Assembly: GCA_021783435.1 (NCBI GenBank)
Contig: JAJXUC010000051.1
Location: forward strand, 1-22,256
Reading direction: 5' to 3'
Source: Pseudomonadota bacterium
GTDB lineage: Bacteria; Pseudomonadota; Gammaproteobacteria; Burkholderiales; Burkholderiaceae
DNA: 22,256 nucleotides
A program made the position numbers and the translations under genes. The notes below the pieces were generated by a model. It worked only from the letters and a program-made list of their open reading frames with translations. It was not told the origin of the DNA and made no database searches. Shown here piece by piece: positions 1 through 6,959 of this stretch (positions are counted from its first letter, which is position 1; each line of letters opens with the position of its first letter).

Positions 1-226
1 AGCCGCTGGCGGGCGCGGCGCGAACCCGATCACAACGCTGCACGGCCGCCACCGAGCAACTGGGCAACTGGGCAATCGCGCTGCCCACGATGACCGAAGA
101 CCCGCCGCTGGTGTGGCGCTTGTTGCCGGCGTTCACCAAACTTCACCGTTGTGGGGCGTGCGAGCCGATACCATTTCGAAAATTTCTACCTTGCGCAGCG
201 GCGATGTCCTGCCGCACCCGCTCGTC
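1..226. other. Left-edge stretch without an assignable gene
   Basis: Two plus-strand frames stay open here. Frame 2 runs without a stop into the chloride transporter, which would allow a GTG start at 113. Frame 3 stays open to 305 and has coding-like GC-rich third positions up to about 135, so it might be the tail of an upstream gene, but I recognise no family in either. From about 140 to 200 the sequence becomes less GC-rich (CCATTTCGAAAATTTCTACC), which would suit a promoter region for the downstream gene. No clear -35/-10 pair or ribosome binding site can be assigned. Confidence 0.3.
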
Positions 227-1663
227 ATGTCCGAATCCCTCGCCTACCGCCTCCGCGCCCTGCTCGTCCATCTGCGTCTGGGTCTCGACCCGATGGTGCC
301 GATGATGTTGATCGCGGCCATCATCGGTTTTGTCGCCTCGGTGGCGGTGGAGGGCTTTCGCCAGGCGATGTACGCCATCATCCACCTCTACAGCACCCAC
401 GAGCACCTGGTCACAGCGGCAGCCGGGCTGCCGCTGTGGAAGCGGGCCATCATCCCGGTGATCGCTGCGGTCGTCGGCGGTCTCATCATGTGGGCCGGAC
501 AGCGCTGGATCAAGCGCCCGCGCGGGCCGGAGTACATGGAGGCGGTGCGCGTGGGCGACGGCCTGCTCCCGGTGGTGCCCAACCTGATGCGCACCGCCTC
601 GTCGCTGGTGGCCGTGAGCGGGGGCATCACCATCGGCCGCGAGGGCACGATGATCCAGTTCGCCTCGCTGGTGTCGTCCTTCATCGGCCGCATCGGCCGC
701 GCCGACCCGGCGCATCAGCGGCTCATCGTCGCCTGCGGCGCGGCAGCGGGCTTTGCCGGCGCGTATCACGCGCCGATCGCCGGCACCCTGTTCGTCGCTG
801 AAATCATTCTCGGCGGCCTGCAGTTGCGCGAAATCACCGCCGTGCTGGTGGCCGCGGTGATCGGGGAACTCACCACCCAGAGCCTGTTCGCCACCGGCCC
901 GCTCTACCTCGCGCACCAGGTGCCGCCGATCAGCTTCATCGACCTGCTCGACGCCTCGCTGCTCGGTCTGCTGGCCGGTTTCATCGGTCCGGCCTTCCTC
1001 TGGTTGCTCGACACCGCGCGCCGCAAGTATCAGCCGATGGTCGCTTTTCTGCCGCTGCGCATGGGCCTGGCCGGGCTGTTCATCGGCCTGCTGTCCCTGC
1101 TCATGCCGCAGGTCTGGGGCAATGGCTACAGCGTGGTGCAGTCTTTCCTGGTGGATCACTGGACGCTCGCGGCCGTGGCCGCGGTGTTCGTGTTGCGCAT
1201 GCTCGCCGTCACGGCCGCGAGCGCCGCCGGCATTCCGGGTGGCGTTCTCACGCCGACCCTGGCACTGGGTGGCGCCATGGGGCTGATGGTGTCGCACCTG
1301 TTCCTCGTGCCCGAGGCCAGCCATTCGCAGGCGCTGTGGACCCTGGTGGGCATGGGCAGCCTGCTGGCCGCCACCACACACGCGCCCGCGATGTCGGCCA
1401 TCATGGTGTTCGAGATCACGCGCAACTACAACGTGGTCATGGCGGCCATGCCGGCCTGCGTCATCGCCTCCGTGATCGGCAGCCTGCTGCGCCATCGCTC
1501 GGTCTACTCCGAAGCCTTGGGGCTGAAGGAGGGCGAGCACCGTGAGCCGAAGGTGGCCGGCGGCGAATTTCCTGCCACCGCCGCCCCGTTGCCCACAGAG
1601 GCGATGCCCCCGGATGATCCGCAGACACCGGAGTCCAGCAACCCGGCGGTGCCCAAGCCCTGA
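227..1663 (+). CDS. clcB: ClC-family chloride transporter (ClcB-like)
   Basis: A 478-residue multi-pass inner-membrane protein of the voltage-gated chloride channel / chloride-proton antiporter family. The gating-glutamate motif is visible as GREG (Glu139), the anion-site motif as GGVLTP (339-344), and the conserved helix-R tyrosine as SVYSEAL (Tyr427). The internal proton glutamate of ClC-ec1 (second E of its EEM motif) is Ile193 here, in the segment APIAGTLFVAEII, as in several ClcB-type proteins. The first anion-site motif (GSGIP in ClC-ec1) is also changed, to RGPEYME. The last 45 residues are Pro/Glu-rich, probably a disordered cytoplasmic tail, and no CBS domains are present. ATG 227 is chosen because it precedes the first amphipathic segment; the frame stays open upstream and no good ribosome binding site is seen, so the start is uncertain. 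Convergent with the LitR-like gene, 7 bp apart. Confidence 0.88.
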   Translation: MSESLAYRLRALLVHLRLGLDPMVPMMLIAAIIGFVASVAVEGFRQAMYAIIHLYSTHEHLVTAAAGLPLWKRAIIPVIAAVVGGLIMWAGQRWIKRPRGPEYMEAVRVGDGLLPVVPNLMRTASSLVAVSGGITIGREGTMIQFASLVSSFIGRIGRADPAHQRLIVACGAAAGFAGAYHAPIAGTLFVAEIILGGLQLREITAVLVAAVIGELTTQSLFATGPLYLAHQVPPISFIDLLDASLLGLLAGFIGPAFLWLLDTARRKYQPMVAFLPLRMGLAGLFIGLLSLLMPQVWGNGYSVVQSFLVDHWTLAAVAAVFVLRMLAVTAASAAGIPGGVLTPTLALGGAMGLMVSHLFLVPEASHSQALWTLVGMGSLLAATTHAPAMSAIMVFEITRNYNVVMAAMPACVIASVIGSLLRHRSVYSEALGLKEGEHREPKVAGGEFPATAAPLPTEAMPPDDPQTPESSNPAVPKP

Positions 1664-1670
1664 TGACGGG

Positions 1671-2645
1671 TCAAGCCGTGCCGGCGTCTGCGGGTGGCGG
1701 AGAATGGGCGCCGCGCCAGGCCGCCACGGCCTCGGCCAGCGAACCGAGGGCGCGCGTGACCTGAACGCCGGGCACCGCGCGTTTGAGCGCGGGTGACGAG
1801 CCACCGGCCCACAGGGCCACATGGGCAGGCAGCTTGTCGCGCAGCTCAGCCAGCGCGTCCAGCACCTGGGTCTGGGTCGGCACGCCGGAGAAACTCAGCA
1901 CCAGCACGTCGCTGTGGTGTGCCTGCACCGCCAGCAGCATGTTCCACAACGGCGTCTGCACGCCCAGCGAGATGCAGTGGCATCCCTCCAGCGCCAGCAT
2001 GGCTTCGGCCATCAGCAAGCCCATGCCGTGCGGCTCCTGCGGGATGGTGGTGAGCAGCACGCGGGGGCGCGCTGCGGCCGTTGCTTCCGGACCAGGAACA
2101 GCCGCGATGCCGGCGCGCAGCACGCGATGCATGATTTCCGAAAACAGGTGCTCTTCGAAAATTTCCAGGTCGCCGCGCATCCAGGCCTCGCCAACCTCCG
2201 TGATGAGCGGGGCGACGATCTCGGTCACGAAGCGGCCCAGGCCCAGGCGCATCTGGGTCTGCACCAGTTCACGCCGCAGCTTCTCGGCGTCGTGTTGCTT
2301 GATCAGCTGCAGGTAATGCACGCTCTGGGCCCGAGCCTGGACCTGCATGCGGGCGAGTGGCGCCCGCACGGAGCCGTCCTGCGCCCGTGCCAGGGCATCG
2401 AGGTGCTCGGTTGGCAGGCCGACGATGCGCCCGGGCCGGTGCCCGGCACCCATGAGGCGCTTGATCAGCCGCAGCTTCTCCACCTGATCGAGCGGGTATT
2501 GGCGCTCGTCCATGGCGTCGCGCAGCGGTTGGGGAAAGCCGTAGCGCCGTTCCCAGACTCGCAGAGTGTCCTTGGGGATTCCGGTATCGCGTTCGACGGC
2601 GGCAATGTTCATGCGCAGGGCGGATAAGGCGGTGCGGTCATTCAT
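1671..2645 (-). CDS. litR: MerR-type regulator with B12-binding photosensor domain (LitR/CarH family)
   Basis: A 324-residue transcription factor. Residues 12-80 form a MerR-type winged helix (IPKDTLRVWERRYGFPQP). Residues 105-180 form the four-helix cobalamin cap with the Trp-x9-Glu-His signature (Trp155, Glu165, His166). Residues 195-310 form the Rossmann-type B12-binding domain with the ExHxxG motif (Glu204, His206, Gly209); His206 is the expected lower cobalt ligand. In known CarH/LitR proteins, adenosylcobalamin drives tetramer formation and operator binding in the dark, and light cleaves the Co-C bond and frees the promoter. Both signature motifs are intact, so light sensing is a strong inference. 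The residue after Trp155 is Met156, where Thermus CarH has the His that caps cobalt after illumination. The gene is divergent from the operon it probably controls. A TTGACA -35 element lies upstream at 2700-2695. Confidence 0.9.
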   Translation of the reverse strand: MNDRTALSALRMNIAAVERDTGIPKDTLRVWERRYGFPQPLRDAMDERQYPLDQVEKLRLIKRLMGAGHRPGRIVGLPTEHLDALARAQDGSVRAPLARMQVQARAQSVHYLQLIKQHDAEKLRRELVQTQMRLGLGRFVTEIVAPLITEVGEAWMRGDLEIFEEHLFSEIMHRVLRAGIAAVPGPEATAAARPRVLLTTIPQEPHGMGLLMAEAMLALEGCHCISLGVQTPLWNMLLAVQAHHSDVLVLSFSGVPTQTQVLDALAELRDKLPAHVALWAGGSSPALKRAVPGVQVTRALGSLAEAVAAWRGAHSPPPADAGTA

Positions 2646-2694
2646 GGGCGCGAGTTTCGCGGTCGGGTTGAATCCGTATCGACATGACAGGCGT

Positions 2695-2700
2695 TGTCAA
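2695..2700 (-). promoter_or_regulatory. Candidate -35 element of the litR promoter
   Basis: The minus strand reads a perfect TTGACA 50 bp upstream of the litR start codon. The matching -10 region (GATACGGAT on the minus strand) is poor, as would suit a regulated promoter. GGAC/GTCC half-sites at 2708-2712, 2734-2747 and 2751-2755 lie just upstream of it and could let LitR regulate itself. Confidence 0.35.
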
Positions 2701-2733
2701 ACATGGGTGTCCAGCGCCGATTGCTGAAGGAAG

Positions 2734-2755
2734 TGGACGACCGTCCATCCGGACA
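2734..2755. promoter_or_regulatory. GGAC/GTCC half-site cluster near litR
   Basis: TGGAC-N4-GTCCA forms a perfect inverted repeat (2734-2738 with 2743-2747) and is followed by GGACA (2751-2755). These are the same half-sites as in the three strong dyads near the peroxidase gene, but with a wider spacer. This may be a lower-affinity autoregulatory site for the LitR-like protein; this is inference only. Confidence 0.3.
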
Positions 2756-2820
2756 TTGACGTTGAGGGGCATCTTTGTCGTGCTGCCACTGTACGCGTCG
2801 GCATCTTAGGCGGCCTTGAC

Positions 2821-2888
2821 TCGTCCTGGACAAAACCCCACAGTTGTCCTGGACAAAACCGGTTCTGATTGTATTTTGTCCAGGACAT
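2821..2888. promoter_or_regulatory. Three 13-bp operator dyads, probable LitR sites
   Basis: Three copies of the dyad TTGTCC-w-GGACAA occur between the divergent genes. Copy 1 (2821-2833) has one mismatch in the left arm. Copy 2 (2844-2856) is perfect. Copy 3 (2876-2888) has one mismatch at its right end and an A as its central base. GTCCTGGACAAAACC is repeated exactly at 2823-2837 and 2846-2860, and TTTTGTCCAGGAC is its inverse at 2874-2886. Centres are 23 and 32 bp apart. A possible promoter lies inside: TTGTCC (2844-2849) and TTGTAT (2869-2874) with a 19-bp spacer, a spacing typical of MerR-regulated promoters. Several adjacent sites suit a tetrameric CarH/LitR repressor. The dyads are visible directly; assigning them to LitR is inference from position. 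Confidence 0.72.
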
Positions 2889-2938
2889 CCTGCATCATCC
2901 GATCCACGCTCATGCCTGCCATCCCAACGGAGTTACCC

Positions 2939-3538
2939 ATGCGCTTCTTTCCCATCGTGGTTGCCATTGCCTGCTTCGGCGGCCTGGCCCTGAATGCCCA
3001 AGCCGCCAACACCCAAGCGCCCGCCGCGGCCACTCCCCAGGCGGCCTCGGGCACCTGCCCGACCCTGCTCAACCAGACAGTGCCGCGCTTGCAGGACGAC
3101 AAAGCCATCGACCTTTGTCAATACGCCGGCAAGGTCGTGCTGGTGGTGAACACCGCCAGCTACTGCGGCTTCACCCCGCAATACAAGGGGCTGGAGGCGA
3201 TGTACAAGAAATACGGGCCGGAAGGCTTGGTGGTGCTCGGGTTCCCATCCAACGACTTCAACCAGGAAATGAAGGATCCGAGCAAGATCGCCGCGTTCTG
3301 CAAGGACACCTACAACGTGAATTTCCCGATGTTCGCGCCTTCGCACGTCACCGAGCCCCAACCCAACAGCTTCTACAAGAAGCTCATCCTGGCCACGGGC
3401 GATCAACCCAAGTGGAACTTCTACAAATACCTCATCGATCGCCAAGGCAAGGTGGTCAACGTGTATTCCAGCCTGACAACCCCCGAGAACACGGAGTTCG
3501 TCGACAAGGTCCAGGCGCTGCTGAAGCAAAAGAGCTGA
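2939..3538 (+). CDS. Exported glutathione/thioredoxin peroxidase
   Basis: A 199-residue protein of the glutathione peroxidase family, which reduces H2O2 or lipid hydroperoxides with thiols. Residues 1-22 form a signal peptide (hydrophobic core then NAQA), so it acts outside the cytoplasm, and an Ala/Pro-rich linker follows. The peroxidatic Cys76 lies in the family motif (ASYCGFTPQYKGLE), and the catalytic Trp159 and Asn160 are present in KWNFYKY. The usual CNQF motif is SNDF (104-107), so the catalytic Gln is replaced by Asp106. Cys121 is placed to be a resolving cysteine, which suggests thioredoxin-type reduction. ATG 2939 is preferred because it opens the signal peptide and has CGGAG 7-10 bases upstream. 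First gene downstream of the three dyads, so probably light-induced. Confidence 0.9.
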   Translation: MRFFPIVVAIACFGGLALNAQAANTQAPAAATPQAASGTCPTLLNQTVPRLQDDKAIDLCQYAGKVVLVVNTASYCGFTPQYKGLEAMYKKYGPEGLVVLGFPSNDFNQEMKDPSKIAAFCKDTYNVNFPMFAPSHVTEPQPNSFYKKLILATGDQPKWNFYKYLIDRQGKVVNVYSSLTTPENTEFVDKVQALLKQKS

Positions 3539-3570
3539 AGTCGGCGAGCCGGCCGCGGCCGCAAGGGTCG

Positions 3571-3588
3571 GTCGGCGCCCGTGCCGAC
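3571..3588 (+). terminator. Weak hairpin between peroxidase gene and folE2
   Basis: GTCGGC (3571-3576) pairs perfectly with GCCGAC (3583-3588) around a 6-base loop. No T-run follows, so at best it is a partial terminator or an RNA-stability element. The 153-bp gap is the longest but one inside the operon. Confidence 0.2.
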
Positions 3589-3691
3589 AGCCGCTGGCTG
3601 GCCTTGCGCGAGTGTGTGCGGCAGGCCCCTACACACTCGAAATCACCACGCACCCCCAGGCGCTTCGCGCCGCAAGTCGAAAGGACCGCAG

Positions 3692-4525
3692 ATGAATGCC
3701 CCGGAAAAGTTGTTCAGCAAAGCCGCCCCCCTGCCTGACATTCAGGCCACCCCGGACCGCCGCAATCTGCCCATCCAGCATGTGGGCGTCAAGGGTGTGC
3801 GCCATCCGGTGCTCATCCGCACCGCGGACGGCGCGACCCAACCCAGCGTGGCCACGTTCGATCTCCACGTTGCGCTGCCGCCGGAGGTGAAAGGCACGCA
3901 CATGTCGCGCTTCGTCGAACTGCTGGAGGCCCACGCCGGCGAAGCGCTCGAACCGACCAGCCTGCGCGCCCTGCTGGCCGACATGCTCGCCCGCCTCGGA
4001 GCCGAAGCCGGTGACATCACGCTGAGCTTCACCTATTTCATGCGCAAGACCGCGCCGGTCTCGGGCGTGAGCAGCCTGATGGACTACGCGGTCACCCTGC
4101 ATGCGGCGGGTCGTGCCGGCGAACCGGCGCTGCTGCGCCAGACCGTGCAGGTGCCGGTCACTAGCCTGTGCCCCTGTTCCCGTGAAATTTCCAACTACGG
4201 AGCCCACAACCAGCGCTCCCATCTCACGCTCGCGGTCGAACTGAACGCCGACATGCATCTGGAGGAGCTGATCCGCGTGGCCGAATCCGCGGCTTCGTGC
4301 GAGCTCTGGGGCCTGCTCAAGCGGCCCGACGAGAAATACGTCACCGAGCGCGCCTACGACAACCCCAAGTTCGTCGAAGACCTGGTGCGCGACGTCGCCC
4401 TGGCCCTGCGGGAGGATGCCCGCGTCGACGCCTTCACGGTGGAATCGGAGAACTTCGAGTCCATTCACAACCACTCGGCCTATGCGCGCCTCGTCTTCTC
4501 ACGGGCCACGGTCGATGCCGGCTGA
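3692..4525 (+). CDS. folE2: GTP cyclohydrolase FolE2 (type IB)
   Basis: A 277-residue type IB GTP cyclohydrolase, which converts GTP to dihydroneopterin triphosphate, the entry step to folate and pterins. Type IB enzymes do not depend strictly on zinc. The catalytic and metal-binding residues are visible: Cys160 in [12 protein letters not shown], His172 in GAHNQRS, and the C-terminal [13 protein letters not shown] segment (251-263). Length is near the family norm. ATG 3692 follows AAAGGA with good spacing. folE2 is a recurrent member of LitR-type light-regulated clusters, where it is thought to supply the pterin antenna of photolyase. No photolyase gene lies in this window, so its role here may be folate or pterin supply for another purpose. 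Confidence 0.95.
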   Translation: MNAPEKLFSKAAPLPDIQATPDRRNLPIQHVGVKGVRHPVLIRTADGATQPSVATFDLHVALPPEVKGTHMSRFVELLEAHAGEALEPTSLRALLADMLARLGAEAGDITLSFTYFMRKTAPVSGVSSLMDYAVTLHAAGRAGEPALLRQTVQVPVTSLCPCSREISNYGAHNQRSHLTLAVELNADMHLEELIRVAESAASCELWGLLKRPDEKYVTERAYDNPKFVEDLVRDVALALREDARVDAFTVESENFESIHNHSAYARLVFSRATVDAG

Positions 4526-4586
4526 ATCCAGTTTCAAGAGCGCGTCGTATGCGTAGACAAGGAGCTCGCGCAACGACGCCCGTCAG

Positions 4587-4612
4587 GGCATGGACGGCTC
4601 CCATCCCATGCC
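4587..4612 (+). promoter_or_regulatory. Hairpin ahead of a small ORF
   Basis: GGCATGG (4587-4593) and CCATGCC (4606-4612) form a perfect 7-bp stem with a 12-base loop. It ends directly against the GAGGA ribosome binding site (4613-4617) of the 26-codon ORF at 4625. It might modulate translation or be a processing site between folE2 and the next genes. Confidence 0.3.
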
Positions 4613-4624
4613 GAGGACTGTGAC

Positions 4625-4705
4625 ATGACTGCCCGCCCGACGACTTCGCCCTCTGACGCCCCACCCGGCAGACATCGCACGGCTTCGCCCGCGAGGAGCG
4701 GGTGA
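4625..4705 (+). CDS. Possible 26-residue leader ORF
   Basis: ATG 4625 is preceded by GAGGA at 4613-4617 with a 7-base spacer. The frame runs 26 codons (MTARPTTSPSDAPP then Arg/His/Ser-rich) to a TGA at 4703-4705 that shares its A with the start ATG of the FAD oxidoreductase (TGATG). This arrangement would couple translation of the two. The peptide resembles no family I know, is rich in Pro, Ser, Thr and Arg, and has no hydrophobic segment. It could be a real small protein, a coupling leader, or chance in GC-rich DNA. Confidence 0.3.
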   Translation: MTARPTTSPSDAPPGRHRTASPARSG

Positions 4706-6069
4706 TGCGCGTCGCCATCGTCGGTTCCGGCATCGCCGGTCTCGCTGCCGCCTGGCGACTCAAGGACCAGGCGCAGATCACCGTGTACGAAGCCGGCGGG
4801 TATTTCGGCGGCCACACGCACACGGTGGACGCCACGGTCGGCGGCATCCACCATCCGGTCGACACCGGCTTCCTGGTGCTCAACCGCCGCACCTACCCCG
4901 GTTTGCTCGGCTTGTTCGCCGAACTGAATATTCCGCTCGCCGAGTCCGACATGTCGTTCTCGGTGCAGCAGCCCTTGGCTGGCGGGCGGCTGGAGTGGAG
5001 CGGCGCCAATCTCGACTCGGTCTTCGCCCAGCGCTCCAACCTGCTGCGTCCGCGCTTCTGGTTCATGTTGCGCGACATCCTGCGCTTCAACCGCGAAGCC
5101 ACGGCCCTGGCCGAGGCCGGCTGCGACCCGGGCCGGGACGCACGCAGCGTCGGCGACTTTCTGCGCCAGGGCGGCTACGGCGAGGCCTTCACCCAGTGGT
5201 ATTTCCTGCCCATGGCCGCCTGCATCTGGTCTTGCCCCACCGAGCAGATGCTGGCCTTCCCGCTGGCGACGATGGTGCGCTTCTGCCACAACCACGGACT
5301 GCTGCAAGTGCGCGACCGGCCGCAGTGGCTCACGGTTCGCGGCGGTGCGCGGCAGTATGTGCAGCGCATCGTCGAGCGCCTGCCGGACACGCGCCTGAAC
5401 ACCCCGGTGCGGCGCATCAAGCGCTTCGATGTCGGTGTGGAGGTGAGCACCGACGCGGGCACCGAATGGTTCGACCATGTCGTGCTAGCCTGCCACAGCG
5501 ACCAGGCCCTGGCGCTGCTGGCCGACCCGAGTGAAGCCGAGCGCAGCGTGCTCGGCGCCATCGGCTATCAGCCCAATCGCGCGCTGCTGCATACCGATGC
5601 CAGCCTGCTGCCGCGCAACACCAAAGCCTGGGCGGCATGGAATTACGAAAGCGCCGGTGCGCGTGCCCACGGCGCTCCCGCACTTGCGACGGCCCAGGCC
5701 GCAGTCGCGCAGCCCCAGGCCCAACCCGCGGTGTGCCTGCACTACCTCGTCAACAAACTGCAACCGGTGCCTTTTCAGCAGCCGGTGATCGTGTCGATGA
5801 ACCCGCTGCGTGAACCCGAGCCCGCCAGCGTGCTGCGCGAGATGACCTACGCCCACCCGGTGTTCGACGCCGCGGCCATGGCGGCGCAGTCCCGCGTGCC
5901 CGAGCTGCAGGGCCGGCAGCGCACCTACTACTGCGGCGCCTGGTGCGGCTACGGTTTTCACGAAGACGGACTGAAGGCTGGCTACGCCGCCGCGCAAGCC
6001 CTGCTCGGCCAGGTGCAAAAGCATGTTCACGGCAGCTTGCAGACCGCGCTGGAGGCGCAGCCGCGATGA
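4705..6069 (+). CDS. FAD/NAD(P)-dependent oxidoreductase (COG2907-like)
   Basis: A 454-residue flavoprotein of the amine-oxidase/desaturase-like superfamily. The N-terminal dinucleotide-binding motif VGSGIAGLAAAW is at residues 5-16, followed by an acidic strand end (YEAGGYFGGHTHTV). The C-terminal FAD contact region is near YYCGAWCGYGFHEDGLKAG. Members of this group travel with DUF1365 and cyclopropane-synthase-like genes and are believed to act on membrane acyl chains; from memory, a flavin-type desaturase of furan fatty acid synthesis is comparable. ATG 4705 with GAGGAG 7 bases upstream is chosen; a GTG one codon earlier is possible. The stop overlaps the next start (ATGA at 6066). Confidence 0.88.
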   Translation: MRVAIVGSGIAGLAAAWRLKDQAQITVYEAGGYFGGHTHTVDATVGGIHHPVDTGFLVLNRRTYPGLLGLFAELNIPLAESDMSFSVQQPLAGGRLEWSGANLDSVFAQRSNLLRPRFWFMLRDILRFNREATALAEAGCDPGRDARSVGDFLRQGGYGEAFTQWYFLPMAACIWSCPTEQMLAFPLATMVRFCHNHGLLQVRDRPQWLTVRGGARQYVQRIVERLPDTRLNTPVRRIKRFDVGVEVSTDAGTEWFDHVVLACHSDQALALLADPSEAERSVLGAIGYQPNRALLHTDASLLPRNTKAWAAWNYESAGARAHGAPALATAQAAVAQPQAQPAVCLHYLVNKLQPVPFQQPVIVSMNPLREPEPASVLREMTYAHPVFDAAAMAAQSRVPELQGRQRTYYCGAWCGYGFHEDGLKAGYAAAQALLGQVQKHVHGSLQTALEAQPR

Positions 6070-6959
6070 GCGCCGCCACCCGCCTGCTGCGCAGTGTCCC
6101 GCCGGGCAAGGCACGCACCTCCAGCCAGGATCCGGGGCTGCTGCAAGCGCACGAGGGCGCGGCCCAGGTGCAGCCCCTGATCGCGCGCGGCATGGTGCAT
6201 CACCAGCGCCTGCGGCCGACCGTCCACCACTTCGCCTACCGCGTGTTTTTCCTGCTGCTGCCCATGCGCACCCTGGCGCGTGACCCGGCACTGCTGCGCA
6301 TCGCCCGCAACCGCGGCGGCCTGATGAGCTTCCATGACAGCGACCATGGCGACGGCGGCGCCGACAGCCTGGCCTGGCTGCTCGGTGTGCTGCGCGAGCA
6401 GGGTGTTGCCGATGCCGACGGCGAGGTCTGGCTGCAGACCTTCCCGCGCGTGCTCGGCTATGTCTTCAACCCCGTGAGCTTCTGGTACTGCCACCGCGCG
6501 GACGGCGCGTTGCGCGCCATCGTCGCCGAAGTCAACAACACCTTCGGCGAGCGCCACTGCTACCTGCTGGAGCCGCCGCAGCAAGGCGGCGCGCAAACCC
6601 TGGCGTGGGGCCAAGAGCTGCGCGCCACCAAGGTGTTCCACGTCTCGCCGTTTTGCCGGGTCCAGGGCAGCTACCGCTTCCGCTTCCTGCGCGCCCGGCG
6701 GCGCGAAGGCCAGGTCGAGGCGGAGCGCATCGTCGCCCGCATCGACCACGACGACGCGCAAGGGCCCTTGCTCCTCACCAGCATCAGCGGCGTCCTGCAG
6801 ACGCTCACTCCGGCCTCAGGCCGCGCCGCGTTGCTCAGCCATCCCCTCATGACCCTGGGCGTCATGGCCCGCATCCATTGGCAGGCGCTCAAGCTCTGGC
6901 GCAAGCGCGTGCCCTTCTTGTCCAAACCCGCTCCACCAGAAACCCGAGTGACGCGATGA
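6066..6959 (+). CDS. DUF1365 family protein
   Basis: A 297-residue protein of the DUF1365 family. The conserved N-terminal block begins at MVHHQRLRPTVHHFAYRVFF, and the central block reads FPRVLGYVFNPVSFWYC followed by EVNNTFGERHCYLL, both diagnostic. About 42 residues precede the usual family start, so translation might instead begin at ATG 6192. ATG 6066 overlaps the upstream stop, which favours coupled translation. The biochemical role of the family is not established; it is almost always found between a COG2907 flavoprotein and a cyclopropane-synthase homologue, which implies a shared lipid-modifying pathway. Its stop overlaps the next gene (ATGA at 6956). Confidence 0.88.
   Translation: MSAATRLLRSVPPGKARTSSQDPGLLQAHEGAAQVQPLIARGMVHHQRLRPTVHHFAYRVFFLLLPMRTLARDPALLRIARNRGGLMSFHDSDHGDGGADSLAWLLGVLREQGVADADGEVWLQTFPRVLGYVFNPVSFWYCHRADGALRAIVAEVNNTFGERHCYLLEPPQQGGAQTLAWGQELRATKVFHVSPFCRVQGSYRFRFLRARRREGQVEAERIVARIDHDDAQGPLLLTSISGVLQTLTPASGRAALLSHPLMTLGVMARIHWQALKLWRKRVPFLSKPAPPETRVTR

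Noticed and set aside
143..1822. Long minus-strand open frame across the chloride transporter gene
   Set aside because: It is the antisense of a clear ClC gene; its translation is rich in Arg, His and Gly with no family pattern, as expected for a shadow of GC-rich coding DNA.
2816..2938. Longer peroxidase frame starting at 2816
   Set aside because: It would translate through all three operator dyads and place the signal peptide in the middle of the protein; ATG 2939 has a better ribosome binding site.
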